The notes beneath the pieces were generated by a model. It saw only the letters and a program-made list of their open reading frames with translations. It made no database searches and was not told where the DNA came from. Positions 27,069 to 39,084 of a stretch of DNA of 64,000 bases are shown here, piece by piece. The DNA comes from Aristolochia californica (taxonomy: Eukaryota > Streptophyta > Magnoliopsida > Piperales > Aristolochiaceae). The position numbers and the translations under genes were made by a program. How positions within the stretch are numbered: the first letter of the stretch is position 1; each line of letters starts with the position of its first letter. Location of the stretch: NCBI GenBank assembly GCA_029961685.1, contig JARWKL010000004.1:25611610-25675609 (forward strand), written 5' to 3'.

Positions 27069-27073
27069 GGAAT
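27069..27073. other. Right inversion junction (minus to plus)
   Basis: GGAAT is shared. To the left, TTGAACTAGTGGAAT is reverse-complement monomer (phase about 388). To the right, GGAATGACTTATGGATTGG is plus-strand phase 0. The 5-bp overlap and the abrupt change of orientation mark the second breakpoint. Confidence 0.93.
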
Positions 27074-28418
27074 GACTTATGGATTGGTAGTCAACACTCA
27101 GTTAAAAATCCCCTGTCTCCCTCTTTTCGCGACGATTGCAGAACCTTATATATATAAGCTAAAAAGAGTTTACAATACCAAAAAATTGTAGACAATTTTT
27201 GGAATGATCTCTCTCTACATTTGTGCATTGTGCATTTCCATTTTAGGTGTAATATTTTTTATTAAAGCAAACCTGAGTTTTCACTTTCCCTTCATCTCAT
27301 AAAGAAAAAAAAAGAGATAAAAGGCAAATAGATCACAACAAAAAGAAAATTTTAGAGTTTATGTATGGAAATAATTTAAAGCAATAACAAATGTAAGTAA
27401 AGAAAATTTATTCACACACCAGAAATGAACACAAAAGTTTTTGTTATCCATGTTTTTGAAATTCCACTAGTTCAACCCTAATAGCTCGGAATTTTATCAG
27501 AACAAGATTTTTCTAGACATGTTTTAAAAAATGGATCTGCATGCTTGAAACACCTTAAATATGCAAATGACCTATGGATCCAAACCTTTTGAAGAGAATA
27601 ACATTAAATCCCCAAGTGAACGTGCGGTGGGATATTTACCAAAGTCAAACAAGCCATTATTTTGCTCATTTACAAAAAGCTGACATTTCGATCATAAATG
27701 ATTTTAAAGTGATTTATCATGCGTAACGGGCTATATTTTTGTAAGGAATGACTTACGGATTGGGTGTCAACACTCAATTAAAAATCCCCTGCCTCCCCCT
27801 TTTTCCTAACGATTGCATAACCTGATATATAAAAACTAAAAAGGGTTTACAATCTTAAAAATTACAGGCACTTTTAGGAATTATCTCTCTCTACATTTGT
27901 GCATTATGCATTTTCATTTTAGATGTATACTTTTTTCTTAAATGAAAACTTTAGTTTTTAGTTTCCCTTCATCTCGTAAACAAAAAAAGAGATAAAAGGC
28001 ATGTAGATCACAACAAAATGAAAATTTTAGAGTTTATGTATGGAACTAATTTAAAGAAATAACATATATAAGTAAAGAAAATTTATTCCCACACCACAAA
28101 TTAACACAAAAGTTTTGTTACTCAAGCTTAGGAAATTCCACTAGTTCGACCCTAAATGATTGAAATTTTTTAAGGAAGAGGTTTTTCAACACATGTTTTA
28201 AAAAATGGATACGCATGCTTGAAACATGTTAAAGATGCAAATGACCTATGGATGCAAACCTTTTAAAGTGAATAACGTTAAATTCCCAAGTGAACGTGCG
28301 TTGGGATATTTACACGAGTAAAAAAAACCATTATTTTGCCCATTTACAAAACTCTAACCTAACGATCATAGGTGATTTTAAAGTGATTTATCAAGCGTAA
28401 CAGGATATATTTTTTTAA
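27069..28418 (+). repeat. Two plus monomers leading into the trimer domain
   Basis: Monomers start at 27069 and 27745. The first is a general type (TTCCCAAG-like 3' half, GCTCGG). In the second, from about 28150, variants of trimer type Z appear: GGATACGCATGC, AGTGAATAAC, GTGCGTTGGGATATTTACACGAG and AAAAAAACCATTATTTTG. The border of the trimeric domain therefore lies inside this monomer. Confidence 0.8.
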
Positions 28419-30437
28419 GGAATGACATTTGGATTGGTAGTCAACACTCAGTTAAAAATACCCTACCTCCCCCTTTTTACGATGATTGTAGAACCTGATA
28501 TATAAAAATTAAAAAGAGTTTACAATCCCTAAAAATTACAAACACTTCTTGGAATTATATATCTCTACATTTGGGCATTGTGCATTTCTATTTTAGATCT
28601 ATACTTTTTTCTTAAATCAAAATTTGAGTTTTCACTTTCCCTTCATCTTGTAAACAAAAAAAGATATAAAAGGCAAATAGATCACAACAAAAAGAAAATT
28701 TTTGAGTTCATGTATGGAAAGAATTTAAAGTGATCACAAATGTAGGTGAAGAAATTTTTTTCACTCACCAACAATGAACAAATTTTGTTATCCGTGTTTG
28801 GGAAATTCCACTAGTTCAACCCTAATAGCTCAGAATTTTATAAGAAAGAGATTTTTCTACACATGTTTTTAAAAATGGACATGCATGCTTGAAACATGTT
28901 AAACATGCAAATAACCTATGGATCCAAACCTTTTAAAGAGAATAACATTAAATTCCCAAGTGAACGTGCAGTGGGATATTTACCCAAGTCAAACAACCTA
29001 TTATTTTGCCCATTTACAAATAGTTGAACTAACAATCTTAGATGATTGTAAAGTGATTTATCATGCATAACGGGCTATATTTTTGTAAGGAATGACTTTT
29101 GGATTAGGAGTCAACACTGAGTTAAAAATCCCCCGCCTCCCCCTTTTCCCAACGATTGCAGATCCAGATATGTAAAAACTAAAAAGAGTTTACAATCCCT
29201 AAAAATTACAAACACTTTTTGGAATTATCTCTCTCTACATTTGTGCATTGTCCATTTCCATTTTAGATATATACTTTTTTCTTAAATGAAAACTTGAGTT
29301 CTCACTTTCCCTTCTTCTCGTAAAAAAAAAAAGATACAAAAAGGAAAAAATAGATCACAACAAAATGAAAATTTTACAGTTTATGTATGGAAATAATTTA
29401 AAGTGATAACAAATGTGAGCAAAAAAATTTTATCACACATCACAAATGAAGACAAAAATTTTGTTATCCAAGTTGTGGAAATTCCACTAGTTCAACCCTA
29501 AAAGCTTGAAATTTTATAAGAAAGACATTTTTCTACACATGTTTTAAAAAATGGAAATGCACGCTTGAAACATGTTAAAGATGCAAATGACCTAGGGATC
29601 CAAACCTTTTAAAGTGAATAACAATAAATTTTCAAGTGAAAGTACGGTGGGATATTTACCCGAGTCAAACTAGCCATTATTTTTCCCATTTACAAAAAGC
29701 TGACCTTATGATCTTAGATGATTGTAAAGTGATTTATCATGCGTAACAGGCTATTATTTTGTAAGAAATGACTTATGGATTGGGAGTCAACACTTAGTTA
29801 AAAATCCCCCACCTCCCCCGTTTCCCGACGATTGCAAAACTTCATATATAAAAACTAAAAAGATTTTACAATCCCAAAAAATTACAGACACTATCTCGAA
29901 TTATCTCTCTCTACATTTGTGCATTGTGCATTTCCTTTTTAGATATATAATGTTTTCTTAAATTTGAACTTGAGTTTTCAATTTCCCCTCATCTCGTAAA
30001 CAAAAAAAGAGATAAAAGGCATATAGATCACAACAAAATAAAAATTTTAGAGTTTATGTATGGGAATAACTTAAAGCGATAAAAAATGTGAGTAAAAAAA
30101 TTTATTCACACACCACAAATGAACACATAATTTTTGTTATCCAAGTTGTGGAAATTCCACTAGTTAAACCCTAAAAGCTTGGAATTCTATAAGAAAGATA
30201 TTTTTCTGGACATGTTTTAAAAAATGTATACACATTCTTGAAACATGTTAAAGATGCAAATGACCTATGGATCCAAACCTTTTAAAGTGAATGACATTAA
30301 ATTCCCAAGTGAACGTGCGTTGGAATATTTACACCAGTACAAAAAGCCATTATTTTGCCCATTTACAAAAAGCTTACCTAAAAATTATAGATGGATTTAA
30401 AGTGAATTATCATGTGTAATGGGATATATTTTGGTAA
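28419..30437 (+). repeat. Trimer HOR unit X-Y-Z (most complete)
   Basis: X 28419-29088, Y 29089-29764 and Z 29765-30437 give a 2019-bp unit with no large lesion. It is the best reference unit for the domain. The next X at 30438 repeats the ATTTTTACATTG/CTATTTTAGATCTATG region and the shortened GAACAAATTTTG variant of 28419. Confidence 0.85.
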
Positions 30438-31779
30438 GGAATGACTTATAGATTGGGAGTCAACACTCAGTTAAAAATCCCATGCCTCCCTCTTTCCACG
30501 ACGATTGCAGAACCTGATATATAAAAACTAAAAAGACTTTACAATTCCTAAAAATTACAGACACTTTTTGGAATTATATCTCTCTACATTTTTACATTGT
30601 GCATTTCTATTTTAGATCTATGCTTTTTTCTTAAATCAAAATTTGGGTTTTCACTTTCCCTTTATCCTGTAAAAAAAAGATATAAAACGCAAATAAATCA
30701 CAACGAAATGAAAAGTTTTGAGTTCGTGTATGGAAAAAATTTAAAGCGATAACAAATGTAAGTGAAGAAAATTTATTCACTCACCACAAATGAACAAATT
30801 TTGTTATCCATGTTTGGCAAATTCCACTAGTTCAACCTTAATAGCTCAAAATTTTATAAGAAAGAGATTTTTCAACACATGTTTTAAAAAATGGATATGC
30901 ATGCTTGAAACATGTTAAACATGCAAATGACCTATGGATCCAAACCTTTTAAAGAGAATAACATTAAATTCCGAAGTGAATGTGCAGTGGGATATTTAGC
31001 CGAGTCAAACAAGCTATTATTTTTCCCATTTAAAAATAGTTGACCTAACAATCATAGATGATTGTAAAGTGATTTATCATGCGTAACGGGCTATATTTTT
31101 GTCAGGAATGACTTTCTGATTGGGAGTCAACACTGAATTAAAAATCCCATGCCTCCCCCTTTTCCCAATGATTGCAGAACCCATTATGTAAAAACTAAAA
31201 ATAGTTTACAATCCCTAAAAATTACAGGCACTTTTTGGAATTATCACCCACTACATTTGTGCATTGTTCATTTCAGTTTTAGATATATACTTTTTTCTTA
31301 AATGAAAATTTGAGTTCTCACTTTCCCTTCTTCTCAAAAACAAAAAGGATATAAAAGGCAAAAATAGATTGCGACAAAATGAAAATTTTATAGTTTATGT
31401 AGGGAAATAATTGAAAGCAATAAGAAATTTGAGTAAAAAAATTTTATTCACACACCACAAATGAACACAAAAGTTTTGTTATCCAAGTTGTGAAAATTCC
31501 ACTAGTTCAACCCTAAAAGCTTGGAATTTTATAAGAAAGACATTTTTCTACACATGTTTTAAAAAATGGAAATGCATGCTTTAAACATGTTAAAGATGCA
31601 AATGACCTATGGATCCAAATCTTTTAAAGTGAATAACAATAAATTCTCAAGTAAACGTGCGGTGGGATATTTACCCGAGTCAAAAGAGCCATTACTTTTC
31701 CCATTTACAAAAAGCTAACCATACGATCATAGATGATTGTAAAGTGATTTATCATGCATAACAGACTATTATTTTGTAA

Positions 31780-32447
31780 GGAATGACTTATGGATTGGGA
31801 GTCAACACTCAGTTAAAAATCCCCCGCCTCCCCCTTTTCCTGACGATTGCAAAACTAGATATACAAAAACTAAAAAGATTTTACAATCCCAAAAAATTAC
31901 AGACACTTTTTGGAATTAACTCTCTACATTTGTGGATTGTGCATTTCCTTTTTAGATACATAATTTTTTCTTAAATCTGAACTTGAGTTTTCAATTTCCC
32001 TTCATTTTGTAAACAAAAAAAGAGATAAAAGGCATATAGATCACAACAAAATGAAAATTTTAGAGTTTATTAATGGAGAGAATTTAAAGTGATAACCAAT
32101 GTAAGTGAAGAAGATTTTTTCACTCACCACAAATGAACTAATTTTGTTATCCATGTCTGGGAAATTCCACTAGTTCAACCCTAATAGCTCGAAATTTTAT
32201 AAGCAAAAGATTTTTTTACACTTGTTTTAAAAAATGGATATGCATGCTTGAAGCATGTTAAACATGCAAATGACCTATGGATCCAAACCTTTTAAAAAGA
32301 ATAACATTAAATTCCCAAGTGAACGTGCAGTGGGATATTTACCCGAGTCAAACAAGCTATTATTTTGCCCATTTACAAATAATTGACCTAACGATCATAG
32401 ATGATTGTAAAGTGATTTATCATGTGCAACGGGCTATATTTTTGTCA
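31780..32447 (+). repeat. Z/X hybrid monomer
   Basis: The 5' part is type Z (CTATTATTTTGTAAG lead-in, AAATCTGAACTTGAG, GGCATATAGATC). After about 32070 it has type X variants (AGTGAAGAAG, TTCACTCACC, GAACTAATTTTGTTATCC, GTGCAGTGGGATATTTACC). The switch inside the monomer shows exchange between types by unequal crossing-over or gene conversion. Confidence 0.78.
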
Positions 32448-33796
32448 AAAATGACCTTTGGATTGGGTGTTAACACTCAATTAAAAATTCCCCACCTCCC
32501 CCTTTTCCCAACGATTGCAGAACTAGATATGTAAAAACTAAAAAGAGTTTACAATCCCTAAAAATTATAAACACCTTTTGGAATTATCTCCCTCTACATT
32601 TGTGCGTTGTTCATTTCCATTTTAGATATATACTTTTTTCTTAAATGATAACTTGAGTTCTCACTTTCCCTTTTTCTCGTAAACAAAATAGATATAAAAG
32701 ACAAAAATAGATCGCATGAAAATGAAAATTTTACAGTTTATGTATGGAAATAATTTAAAGCGATAAAAAATGTGAATAAAAAAAATTTATTCACACACCA
32801 CAAATGAACACAAAAGATTTGTTATCCAAGTTGTGGAAATTCCACTAGTTCAACCCTAAAAGCTTGGAATTTTATAAGAAAGACATTTTTCTACACATGT
32901 TTTAAAAAATGGAAAAGTATGCTTGAAACATGTTAAAGATGCAAATGACCTATGGATCCAAATCTTTTAAAGTGAATAAAAATAAATTCTCAAGTAAACG
33001 TGCCATGGGATATTTACCCGAGTCAAACAAGCCATTATTTTTCCCATTTACAAAAAGCTGACCTTGCGATCATAGATGATTGTAAAGTGATTTATCATGC
33101 GTAACAGGCTATAATTTTGTAAGGAATGACTTACGGATTTGGAGTCAACACTCAGTTAAAAATCCCCCGTCTCCCCCTTTTCCTGACGATTGCAAAACTT
33201 GATATATAAAAACTAAAATGATTTTACAATCCCAAAAAATTACAGACACATTTTGGAATTATCTCTCTCTACATTTGTGCATTGTGCATTTCCTTTTTAG
33301 ATATATAATTTTTTCTTAAATCTGAACTTGAGTTTTCAATTTCCCTTCATTTCGTAAACAAAAAAAAGAGATAAAAGGCATATAGATCGCAACAAAATGA
33401 AAATTTTAGAGTTTATGTATGGGAATAATTTATATCGATAACAAATGTGAGTAAAAAAAATTATTCACACACCACAAATGAACACAAAAGTTTTGTTATC
33501 CAAGTTGTGGAAATTCCACTAGTTCAAGCCTAAAAGTTTGAAATTTTATAAGAAAGACATTTTTCTACACATGTTTTAAAAAATGGAAATGCATGCTTTA
33601 AACATGTTAAAGATGCAAATGACCTATGGTTCCAAACCTTTTAAAGTGAATAACAGTAAATTTTCAAGTGAAAGTGTGGTGGGATATTTACCTGAGTCAA
33701 ACAAGCCATTATTTTTCCCATTTACAAAAAGCTGACCTTACGATTATAGATGATTGTAAAGTGATTTATCATGCATAACAGGCTATTATTTTGTAA

Positions 33797-34470
33797 GGAA
33801 TGACTTATGGATTGGGAGTCAACACTCAGTAAAAAATCCCCCGCCTCCCCCATTTCCCGACGATTGCAAAACTTGATAAATAAAAACTGAAAAGATTTTA
33901 CAATCCCAAAAAATTACATACACCTTTTGGATATATTTGTCTCTGCATTTGTGCACTGTACATTTCCTTTTTAGACATATAATTTTCTTTTAAAACTGAA
34001 CTTGAGTTTTTAATTTCCCTTCATCTCGTAAACAAACAAAGAGATAAAAGGCATATAGATCACAACAAAATGAAAATTTTAGAGTTTATGTACGGGAATA
34101 ATTTACAGCGATAACAAATGTGAGTAAAAAAATTTTATTCACACACCACAATTGAACACAAAAGTTTTGTTATCCAAGTTGTGGAAATTCCACAAGTTCA
34201 ACCCTAAAAGCTTGGAATTTTATAAGAAAGACATTTTTCAACACATGTTTAAAAAAATGGATACGCATGCTTGAAACATGTTAAAGATGCAAATGACCTA
34301 TAGATCCAAACCTTTTAAAGAGAATAACATAAAATTCCCAAGTGAACATGCAGTGGGATATTTACCCGAGTCAAACAAGCTATTATTTTGCCCATTTACA
34401 AATAGTTGACGTAACGGTCATAAATGATTGTAAAGTGATTTATCATGCGTAAAGGGCTATATTTTTGTAA
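33797..34470 (+). repeat. Z/X hybrid monomer
   Basis: The 5' two thirds is type Z (ACTGAACTTGAG, GGCATATAGATC, CAAGTTGTGG, GGATACG). The 3' end is type X (CATGCAGTGGGATATTTACC, GCTATTATTTTGCCC, ACAAATAGTTGACG). The preceding monomer (33123) is type Z with a type Y 3' end (AACAGTAAATTTTCAAGTG). Confidence 0.7.
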
Positions 34471-35653
34471 GGAATGACTTTTGGATTGGGTGTCAACACT
34501 CAATTAAAAATCCTTCGCCTTCCCCTTTTCCCAACGATTGCTAAACCAGATATGTAAAAACTAAAAATAGTTTACAATCCCTAAAAATTACAGACACTTT
34601 TTGGATATCTCTCTCTACATATGTTCATTGTTCATTTCAATTTTAGATATATACTTTTTTCTTAAATGAAAACTTGAGTTCTCACTTTCCCTTCTTCTCG
34701 TAAACAAAAAAAGATGTAAAAGGCAAAAATTGATCACAACAAAATGAAAATTTTACAGTTTATGTATGGAAATAATTTAAATTGATAACAAATGTGAGTA
34801 AAAAAAATTTATTCACACACCACAAATGAACTCAAAAGTTTTGTTAACCAAGTTGTGGAAATTCTTCTAGTTCAACCCTAAAAGCTTGGAATTTTATAAG
34901 AGAGACATTTTTCTACACATGTTTTAAAAAATTGAAATACATGCTTGAAACATGTTAAAGATGCAAATGATCTATGGATCCAAATCTTTTAAAGTGAATA
35001 ACTATAAATTCTCAAGTGAACGTGCAGTGGGAAATTTACCCGAGTCAAACAAGCCATTATTTTTCCCATTTATAAAATGCTGACCATATGATCATAGATG
35101 GTTGTAAATTAATTTATCATGCGTAACAGGCTATTATTTTGTAAGGAATGACTTATGGATTGGGAGTCAACACTCAGTTAAAAATCCCCCGCCTCCGCCC
35201 TATCCCGACGATTGCAATACTTGATATATAAAAACTAAAAAGATTTTACAATCCCATAAAATTTTAGACACTTTTTGCAATTATCTCTCTCTGCATTTGA
35301 GCATTGTGCATTTCCTATTTAGAAATATATATTTTTTTTAAATCTGAAATTGAGATTTCTATTTCCCTGCATCTCGTAAACAAAAAAAGAGATAAAAGGC
35401 ATATAGATCACAACAAAATGAAAATTTTAGAGATAATGTAAGGGAATAATGTAAAGCGAGAACAAAGGTGAGAAAAAAATTTATTCATACACCACAAATG
35501 AACACAAAAGTTTTGTTATCCAAGTTGAGGAAATTCCACAAGTTCAACCCAAAAAGCTTGGAATTTATAAGAAAGACATTTTTGTACACATGTTTAAAAT
35601 AATGGATACGCATGCTTGAAACATGTTAAAGATGCAAATGACCTATGGATCCA

Positions 35654-35664
35654 AATAAATTCCC
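35654..35664 (+). other. Small deletion (~20 bp)
   Basis: GGATCCAAA is followed directly by TAAATTCCCAAGTG. The usual CCTTTTAAAGTGAATAACAT stretch is missing. Confidence 0.85.
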
Positions 35665-36563
35665 AAGTGAACGTTCGTTGGGATAATTACACGAGTAAAA
35701 AAAGCCATTGTTTTGCCCATTTACAAAAAGCTGACCTAACAATCATTGATGATTTTAAAGTGATTTATCATGCGTAATAGGCTATATTTTTGTAAGGAAT
35801 GACTTATGGATTGGGAGTCAACACTCAGTTAAGAATCCCCTACCTCCCCCTTTTCACGACGATTGCAGAACCTAATATATAAAAAATAAAATGAGCTTAC
35901 AATCCCTAAAAATTACTGACACTTTTTTGAATTATATCTCTCTACATTTTTGCATTGTGCATTTCTATTTTAGATCTATACTTTTTTCTTCAATCAAAAT
36001 TTGAGTTTTCCCTTTCCCTTCATCTCCTGTAAACAAAAAAAGATATAAAAGGCACATAGATCACAAAAAAATTAAAATTTTTGAGTTCCTGTATGGAAAG
36101 AATTTAAAGCGATAACAAATGTATGTAAATAAAATTTATTCACTCACCACAAATGAAAAAAAATTGTTATCCATGTTTGGGAAATTCCACTAGTTGAACC
36201 CTAATAGCTCGGAATTTTATAAGAAAGAGATTTTTCTACACTTGTTTTAAAAAAAGGATATGCTTGCTTGAAACATGTTAAACATGCAAATGACCTATGG
36301 ATCCAAACATTTTAAAGAGAATAACATTAAATTCCCTAGTGACGTGCAGTGGGATATTTACCCGAGTCAAACAAGATATTATTTTGCCCATTTAGAAATA
36401 GTTGACCTAACGATCATAGATGATTGTAAAGTGATTTATCATGTGTAACGGGCTATATTTTTGTCAGGAATGACTTTTGGGTTGGGAGTCAACACTCAGT
36501 TAAAAATCCCCCACCTCCCCCTTTTCCCGATGATTGCAGAACCAGATATGTAAAAAATAAAAA

Positions 36564-36574
36564 GAGTTTAGATA
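36564..36574 (+). other. Deletion junction (~73 bp) with TTTA microhomology
   Basis: AAAGAGTTTA runs into GATATATACTTTTTTC, skipping CAATCCCTAAAAATTAC...TTTCCATTTTA. The TTTA at 36567-36570 fits both the end of AGAGTTTA and the end of CCATTTTA. The Y monomer 36467-37069 is therefore only 603 bp. Confidence 0.9.
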
Positions 36575-38412
36575 TATACTTTTTTCTTAAATGAAAACTT
36601 GAGTTCTCACTTTCCCTTCTTCTCGTAAACAAAAAAAGATACAAAAGGGCAAAATTAGATCACAACAAAATGAAAATTTCACAGTTTATGTATGGAAATA
36701 ATTTAAAGCGATAACAAATGTGAGTTAAAAAATTTATTCACTCACCACAAATGAGCACAAAAGTTTTGTTATCCAAGTTGTGGAAATACCACTAGTTCAA
36801 CCCTAAAAGCTTGAAATTTTATAAGAAAGACATTTTTCTACACTTGTTTTAAAAAAAGGAAATGCATGCTTGAAACATGTTAAAGATGCAAATGAGCTAT
36901 GGATCCAAACCTTTTAAAGTGAATAACAATAAATTCTCAAGTGAACCTGCGGTGGAATATTTACCCGAGTCAAACAAGCCATTATTTTTCCTATTTACAA
37001 AAAGCTGACCTTACGATCATAGATGATTATAAAGTGATTTATCATGCGTAACAGACTATTATTTAGTAAGGAATGACTTACGGATTGGGAGTCAACACTC
37101 AGTTAAAAATCCCCCGCCTCCCCCATTTTCCCGACGATTGCAACACGTGATATATAAAAACTAAAAAGATTTTACAAAACCAAAACATTATATACACTTT
37201 TTTGAATTATCTCTCTCTACATTTGTGCATTGTGCATTTCCTTTTCAGATATATAATTTTTTCTTAAATCTGAACTTGAGTTTTCAATTTCCCTTCATCC
37301 CGTAAACAAAAAAAAGAGATAAAAGGCATATAGATCACAACAAAATGAAAATTTTAGAGTTTATGTATGGGAATAATTTAAAGCGATAACAAATGTGAGT
37401 AAAAAAAATTATTCACACACCACAAATGAGAACTAAAGTTTTGTTATCCAAGTTGTGGAAATTCCACTAGTTAAACACTAAAAGCTTTGAATTTTATAAG
37501 AAAGACATTTTTCTACACATGTTTTAAAAAATGGATACGCATGCTCTAAACATGTTAAAGATGCAAATGACCTATGGATCCAAACCTTTTAAAGTGAATA
37601 ACATTAAATTCCCAAGTAAATGTGCGTTGGGATATTTACACGAGTAAAAAAAACCATTATTTTGCCCATTTACAAAAAGTTGACCTAACGATCATAGATG
37701 ATTTTAAAGTGATTTATCATGCATAACAGACAATATTTTTGTAATGAATGACTTATGGATTGAGAGTCAACACTCAGTTAAGAATCCCCTCCTTCCCCCT
37801 TTTCACGATGATTGTAGAACCTGATATATAAAAACTAAAAAGATTTTACAATCCCTAAAAATTACAGACACTTTTTGGAATTATATCTCTCTACATTTTT
37901 GCATTGTGCATTTCTTTTTTAGATCTATACTTTTTTCCAAAATCAAAATTTCAGTTTTCACTTTGCCTTCATCCTGTAAACAAAAAAAGATATAAAAGGC
38001 AAATTGATCACAACAAAATGAAAATTTTTGAGTTCATGTATGGAAAGAATTTAAAGCGATAACAAATGTAAGTAAAGAAAATTTAGTCACTCACCAAAAA
38101 TGAACAAATTTTGTTATCCATGTTTGGGAAATTCCACTAGTTCAACCCTAATAGCTCGGAATTTTATAAGAAAGAGAATTTTTTACACACGTTTTAAAAA
38201 ATGGATATGCATGCTTGAAACATGTTAAACATGAAATGACCTATGGATCCAAACCTTTTAAGGAGAATAACATTAAATTCCCTAGTGAACGTGCAGTGGG
38301 ATATTTACCCGAGTCAAACAAGCTATTATTTTTCCCATTTACAAATAGTTGACTTAACGATCATAGATGATTGTAAAGTGATTTACATGCGTAATGGGCT
38401 ATGTTTTCGTCA

Positions 38413-39084
38413 GGAATGACTTTTGGATTGGGAGTCAAAACTTAGTTAAAAATCCCCCACCTCCCCCTTTTCCCGATGATTGCAGTACCAGATATGTAAA
38501 AACGAAAAAGAGTTTACAATCCCTAAAAACTATAGACACTTTTTGTAATTATCTCTCTCTACATTTGTGCATTGTTCATTTCCATTTTAGATATATACAT
38601 TTTTCTTAAATGAAAACTTGAGTTCTCACTTTCCCTTCATCATGTAAACAAAAAAAGAGATAAAAGGCAAATAGATCATGAAAAAATGAATATTTTAGAG
38701 TTTATGTATGGAAATAATTTAAATCAATAACAAATGTAAATAAAGAAAATTTATTCACACACCACAAATGAATACAAAAGTTTTGTTATCCAAGTTTGGG
38801 AAATTCCACTAGTTCAACCAAAATGGCTTGGAATTTTATGAGAAAGAGATTTTTCCACACATGTTTTAAAAAATGATATACGTGTTTGAAACTTGTTTAA
38901 GATGCAAATGAACTATGGATCCAAACCTTTTAAAGAGAATAACATTAAATTATCAAGTGAACGTGCGGTGGGATATTTACCCAAGTCAAACATGCCACTA
39001 TTTTGCCCATTTAAAAAAAGTTGATCTAATGATCATAGATGATTGTAAAGTGATTTATCTTGTGTAATGGGCTATTTTTTTTAA
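38413..39084 (+). repeat. Hybrid monomer at the trimer/hexamer domain border
   Basis: Up to about 38635 it is type Y (CCAGATATGTAAAAACG, TTCATTTCCATTTTAGAT, AAATGAAAACTTGAGTTCTC). After that it carries domain-4 variants (ATCATGAAAAAATGAATATT, CAACCAAAATGGCTTGG, GATATACGTG, ATCTTGTGTAATGGGC) that recur at 50816, 54689 and 63252. The domain border thus lies inside one monomer, near the CTTCATCATGTAAAC sequence at about 38635. Confidence 0.82.

Larger units (their letters stand above)
28150..38635 (+). repeat. Trimeric higher-order repeat domain (X-Y-Z, ~2.02 kb)
   Basis: Three monomer types recur. X (28419, 30438, 35796, 37745) has GAGTTCATG or variant, TTCACTCACC and a shortened GAACAAATTTTGTTATCC. 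Y (29089, 31105, 32448, 34471, 36467, start of 38413) has AAATGAAAACTTGAGTTCTCAC, CAAAAATAGATC and AATAAATTCTCAAG. Z (29765, 33123, 33797, 35145, 37070) has a CTATTATTTTGTAAG lead-in, AAATCTGAACTTGAG, GGCATATAGATC and CAAGTTGTGG (the last is shared with Y). X to X is 2019 bp at 28419/30438. The order is X-Y-Z, X-Y-Z/X, Y-Z-Z, Y-Z, X-Y-Z, X-Y, so the trimer is degenerate, with hybrids and skipped units. Confidence 0.85.

Noticed and set aside
38394..38609. Recurring ~60-85 codon frames beginning near phase 0 (also at 1916, 5964, 39060, 44187, 48227, 50770, 54643 and 58264)
   Set aside because: They recur because the DNA repeats. Their length and frame vary with every small indel, the composition is low-complexity (proline run from the C-rich tract, then K/L/F), and there is no sign of codon-level constraint.
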